Part shown: piece by piece, positions 9,026 to 10,984 of the stretch
How the letters are laid out: each line of letters starts with the position of its first letter
Position numbering within the stretch: the first letter of the stretch is position 1
Assembly: GCA_025455895.1 (NCBI GenBank)
Contig: JALOLQ010000057.1
Span: 1 to 10,984 of the forward strand
Direction: 5' to 3'
DNA length: 10,984 bases
DNA from: Solirubrobacteraceae bacterium
GTDB taxonomy: Bacteria > Actinomycetota > Thermoleophilia > Solirubrobacterales > Solirubrobacteraceae
Translations under genes and position numbers: made by a program
Notes under the pieces: model-generated
Told to the model about the DNA's origin: nothing
Seen by the model: the letters and a program-made list of their open reading frames with translations, nothing else
The model's database searches: none

Positions 9026-9413
9026 CCGCGGCGGCCTCGTCGAGCAGCCGGGCCGCGTCGACGCCCGGGAACGCGGCGGCGAGCTCGCGCTCGGCCTCGG
9101 CGCGCTCGGTCCCGCGCGTGACGAGGTCGAAGGCCACGAGCCGCGCGCCCTCCTCGTCGCCCTCCGGCGCATCGCCGCCGACCGGCGGCTCGGTCAGCGG
9201 CGTCGGCTCGGGGTGCGGCTCGGGGACGGGCGGGCCGGAGGGCAGCGCCGGGCCGGCCGCATGCAGGTCGTGGACGCTCGCGCGGGCGCGGGCGAGCTCC
9301 CCGCGCAGCCGCGCGGCGGTCTGGCGCACGTGGTCGGAGAGCTGCTCGAGCTCGGCCTCGAGCGCGTCGAGGCGGGCCAGGGCGTCTTCGCGGGCGGCGT
9401 CGGCGTCGGTCAT
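9015..9413 (-). CDS. Uncharacterised 132-aa protein: coiled coil, Pro-rich linker, small helical C-terminal module
   Basis: I do not recognise a named function. Residues 8-50 form a strongly predicted amphipathic coiled coil (regular Leu/Ala spacing, many Glu/Arg). Residues 53-88 are a flexible Pro/Glu linker. Residues 89-132 look like a compact helical unit beginning ARLVAFDLVTRGT and ending in an acidic/Ala helix. I have the impression that similar tails recur in small actinobacterial proteins, but cannot verify it. No signal peptide or membrane segment is present. The ATG overlaps the mutY stop (ATGA), suggesting coupling, yet a -10-like TACGCT lies 8 nt upstream of the ATG, so it may also have its own leaderless transcript. 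Its stop abuts that of the convergent phosphatase gene. Confidence 0.8.
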   Translation of the reverse strand: MTDADAAREDALARLDALEAELEQLSDHVRQTAARLRGELARARASVHDLHAAGPALPSGPPVPEPHPEPTPLTEPPVGGDAPEGDEEGARLVAFDLVTRGTERAEAERELAAAFPGVDAARLLDEAAAALG

Positions 9414-10216
9414 CGCGGCGCAGCGTAGCGGCGGGGTGCCCCCGCGAGCCGCGGTCCGCCGGGACCGTCCACCACGAGCCCGTCGCGCACGAGGCCCTCG
9501 AGCGCGACGCGCAGCCGCTCGTCCGCGATCCCCTCCGGCACCCCCTCCCCCGCCGCGAGCGCCGCGACGATCCGCCCGCGCACCCAGCGGTTGGAGTCCT
9601 CGAAGCGCTCGCGCGTCCCGGCGGGCGCGCGCGGCGGAGGCGGGGCGACCGCGCCGGCCGACGCGCACCACGCCCGCACCGGACAGGCGTCGCAGCGCGC
9701 CTCGCGCGCACGGCAGAGCGTGGCGCCGAGCTCCATCATCGCCTGGTTCCAGTCGGCGCCCCGCCCCGGGGGCAGCAGCGCCTGCGGCGTCCCGGCGCCG
9801 AGCCGCGCGGCGACGCGGCGGACGTTCGTGTCCACCGCCGCGACGTCCTCGCCGAAGGCGAACGAGGCCACCGCGGCCGCGGTGTACGGGCCGACGCCCG
9901 GCAGCGCGCGCAGCCCCTGGGCGGTGCACGGCCACCCGTCGCGCGCCACGACCGCGCACGCCTCGTGCAGGCGCACCGCGCGGGTGTTGTAGCCGAGCCC
10001 GACCCACGCGCCGAGCACGTCGGCGCGCGCGGCCGCCGCCAGCTCCGCCTCCCCCGGCCAGCGCTCGAGCCAGGCCTCGAAGCGCGGGACGACCCGCGCG
10101 ACCTGCGTCTGCTGGAGCATGACCTCCGAGACGAGGATCGCGTACGGATCGCTCGTGCGCCGCCAGGGCAGGTCGCGGCGCTCGCGGGCGTACCACGCGA
10201 GCAGCGCCTCGCGCAC
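9410..10216 (-). CDS. mutY: MutY, A/G-specific adenine DNA glycosylase (short form)
   Basis: It removes adenine mispaired with 8-oxoguanine, preventing G-to-T transversions. The helix-hairpin-helix core is complete: catalytic Glu in SEVMLQQTQV (30-39), GLGYNTRA (73-80), the hairpin LPGVGPYTAA (105-114), the active-site Asp in VDTNVRR (128-134), and 4Fe-4S ligands C168, C175, C178 and C184 (C-x6-C-x2-C-x5-C). At 268 aa it is much shorter than the 350-aa enteric form and lacks the Nudix-like C-terminal domain that reads 8-oxoG. Residues 208-256 instead look like a small winged helix (RWVRGRIVAAL ... VALEGLVRDGLV), as in other actinobacterial MutY. GTG 10216 is the only possible start in this N-terminal region: the uvrB stop lies in the same frame two codons upstream. 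Confidence 0.95.
   Translation of the reverse strand: MREALLAWYARERRDLPWRRTSDPYAILVSEVMLQQTQVARVVPRFEAWLERWPGEAELAAAARADVLGAWVGLGYNTRAVRLHEACAVVARDGWPCTAQGLRALPGVGPYTAAAVASFAFGEDVAAVDTNVRRVAARLGAGTPQALLPPGRGADWNQAMMELGATLCRAREARCDACPVRAWCASAGAVAPPPPRAPAGTRERFEDSNRWVRGRIVAALAAGEGVPEGIADERLRVALEGLVRDGLVVDGPGGPRLAGAPRRYAAPR
9422..9427 (-). promoter_or_regulatory. Putative internal -10 element for the 132-aa ORF
   Basis: TACGCT within the last codons of mutY fits TAnnnT and is exactly 8 nt before ATG 9413, the same spacing as at udg and uvrA. There is no ribosome site before this ATG. The element overlaps coding sequence, so a chance match is possible. Confidence 0.4.
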
Positions 10217-10219
10217 GCG

Positions 10220-10984
10220 CTACTCCTCGACCGGCTCGAGCCCGATCGCCTGCACCGCCTCGAGCTCGCGGCGCAGGTCGCGCAGCTCGTCGCGCAGCCG
10301 TGCGGCGTACTCGAAGCGCAGGTCGTCGGCCGCCGCGAGCATCTCCTCCTCGAGCTCGACGATCGTGCGCTCGAGCTCGGACGGCGAGAGCTCCTTGGCC
10401 TTCACGCGCTCGCCGCGGCGGCGCTTCTTCGGCGTCTTGCCCTCGGCGGTGAGGAACTCGGCGATGTCGCTGACGCCCTTGACGATCGAGGCGGCGGTGA
10501 TCCCGTGCTCCTCGTTGTAGGCGAGCTGGATCGCGCGCCGGCGCTCGGTCTCGCCCAGCGCGGCGCGCATCGCCGCGGTCTCCTTGTCGGCGTACATGAT
10601 CACCGTGCCGTCGACGTTGCGCGCGGCGCGGCCGATCGTCTGGATCAGCGAGGTCTCCCCGCGCAGGAAGCCCTCCTTGTCGGCGTCGAGGATCGCCACG
10701 AGCGAGACCTCCGGGAGGTCGAGGCCCTCGCGCAGGAGGTTCACGCCGACGAGCACGTCGTACTCGCCCAGGCGCAGGTCGCGGATGATCTGGATCCGCT
10801 CGAGCGTGTCGACCTCGCTGTGCAGGTAGCGCACGCGGAAGCCCATCTCGAGCAGGTAGTCGGTGAGGTCCTCGCTCATCTTCTTCGTGAGCGTGGTGAC
10901 GAGCGTGCGCTCCTCGCGGTCGACGCGCGACCGGATCTCGTTCATGAGGTCGTCGATCTGGTTGCGCGTCTCGCGCACCTCGAC
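10220..10984 (-). CDS. uvrB: UvrB, excinuclease ABC subunit B (C-terminal part; 5' end outside window)
   Basis: UvrB is the helicase-like subunit loaded on damage by UvrA; it then recruits UvrC to cut the strand. The 254-255 visible residues (counted from 10984) are the C-terminal third. They contain VRETRNQIDDLMNEI (3-17), the second helicase domain with the LHSEVDTLER segment (54-63), motif V DVLVGVNLLREGLDLPE (76-92) and motif VI QTIGRAARN (115-123). A basic linker near 183-196 follows, and then the UVR domain that binds UvrC (about 204-242, ending in the LRDELRDLRREL helix). All motifs are intact. The stop TAG is separated from mutY by only 3 nt, so uvrB-mutY-ORF132 is probably one operon. 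Its promoter, and any LexA box, lies beyond the right edge. Confidence 0.97.
   Translation of the reverse strand, partial: VEVRETRNQIDDLMNEIRSRVDREERTLVTTLTKKMSEDLTDYLLEMGFRVRYLHSEVDTLERIQIIRDLRLGEYDVLVGVNLLREGLDLPEVSLVAILDADKEGFLRGETSLIQTIGRAARNVDGTVIMYADKETAAMRAALGETERRRAIQLAYNEEHGITAASIVKGVSDIAEFLTAEGKTPKKRRRGERVKAKELSPSELERTIVELEEEMLAAADDLRFEYAARLRDELRDLRRELEAVQAIGLEPVEE
10223..10228 (-). promoter_or_regulatory. mutY ribosome binding site inside the end of uvrB
   Basis: GAGGAG, which encodes the final Glu-Glu of UvrB, lies 6 nt before the mutY GTG and supports that start and translational coupling of uvrB to mutY. Confidence 0.65.

Overview
The window is very GC-rich bacterial chromosome, almost fully coding, with short or zero intergenic gaps. 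The base composition, frequent GTG starts, 1-4 nt gene overlaps, a Bacillus/mycobacterial-type LexA box, an apparent set of leaderless genes, and a DUF2520 gene next to panC (an arrangement known from actinobacteria) point to an actinobacterium. Thermoleophilia/Solirubrobacterales is plausible, but that placement is my inference and was not tested. I see no mobile element, CRISPR array, tRNA or rRNA.

Layout. (1) 1-1840, minus strand: udg - tsaE - tsaB. A family 4 uracil-DNA glycosylase leads two t6A tRNA-modification genes; tsaB runs off the left edge. (2) 1841-2021: a divergent spacer with a leaderless-type -10 for udg and a probable leader of about 100 nt for the pan genes. (3) 2022-4580, plus strand: a pantothenate operon with a Rossmann/DUF2520 protein (candidate ketopantoate reductase, PanG-like), panC and panB. 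(4) 4585-8070, minus strand: uvrA followed by a hexapeptide-repeat acyltransferase. As given, uvrA is frameshifted by an apparent 14-nt loss just after Walker A of the first ATPase domain. (5) 8071-8150: a divergent spacer with a perfect LexA/SOS box and a -10 for uvrA. (6) 8151-9014, plus strand: a secreted, probably lipid-anchored metallophosphatase. (7) 9015-10984, minus strand: uvrB (3' part) - mutY - a small uncharacterised coiled-coil protein.

How the parts fit. Four DNA-repair genes (udg, uvrA, uvrB, mutY) lie within 10 kb, covering uracil excision, nucleotide excision and 8-oxoG:A mismatch repair. The pan operon supplies pantothenate for CoA; panD is not in the window. Three minus-strand starts (udg, uvrA, the 132-aa ORF) have TAnnnT placed exactly 8 nt before ATG, the geometry of leaderless mRNA. 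Both convergent gene pairs meet with 0-4 nt between stop codons, and a hairpin covers both stops. This is mainly a housekeeping region; I did not find evidence for a wholly new system. The most notable points are the uvrA lesion, the SOS box, the sliding-clamp-like C-terminus of the glycosylase, and the candidate PanG.
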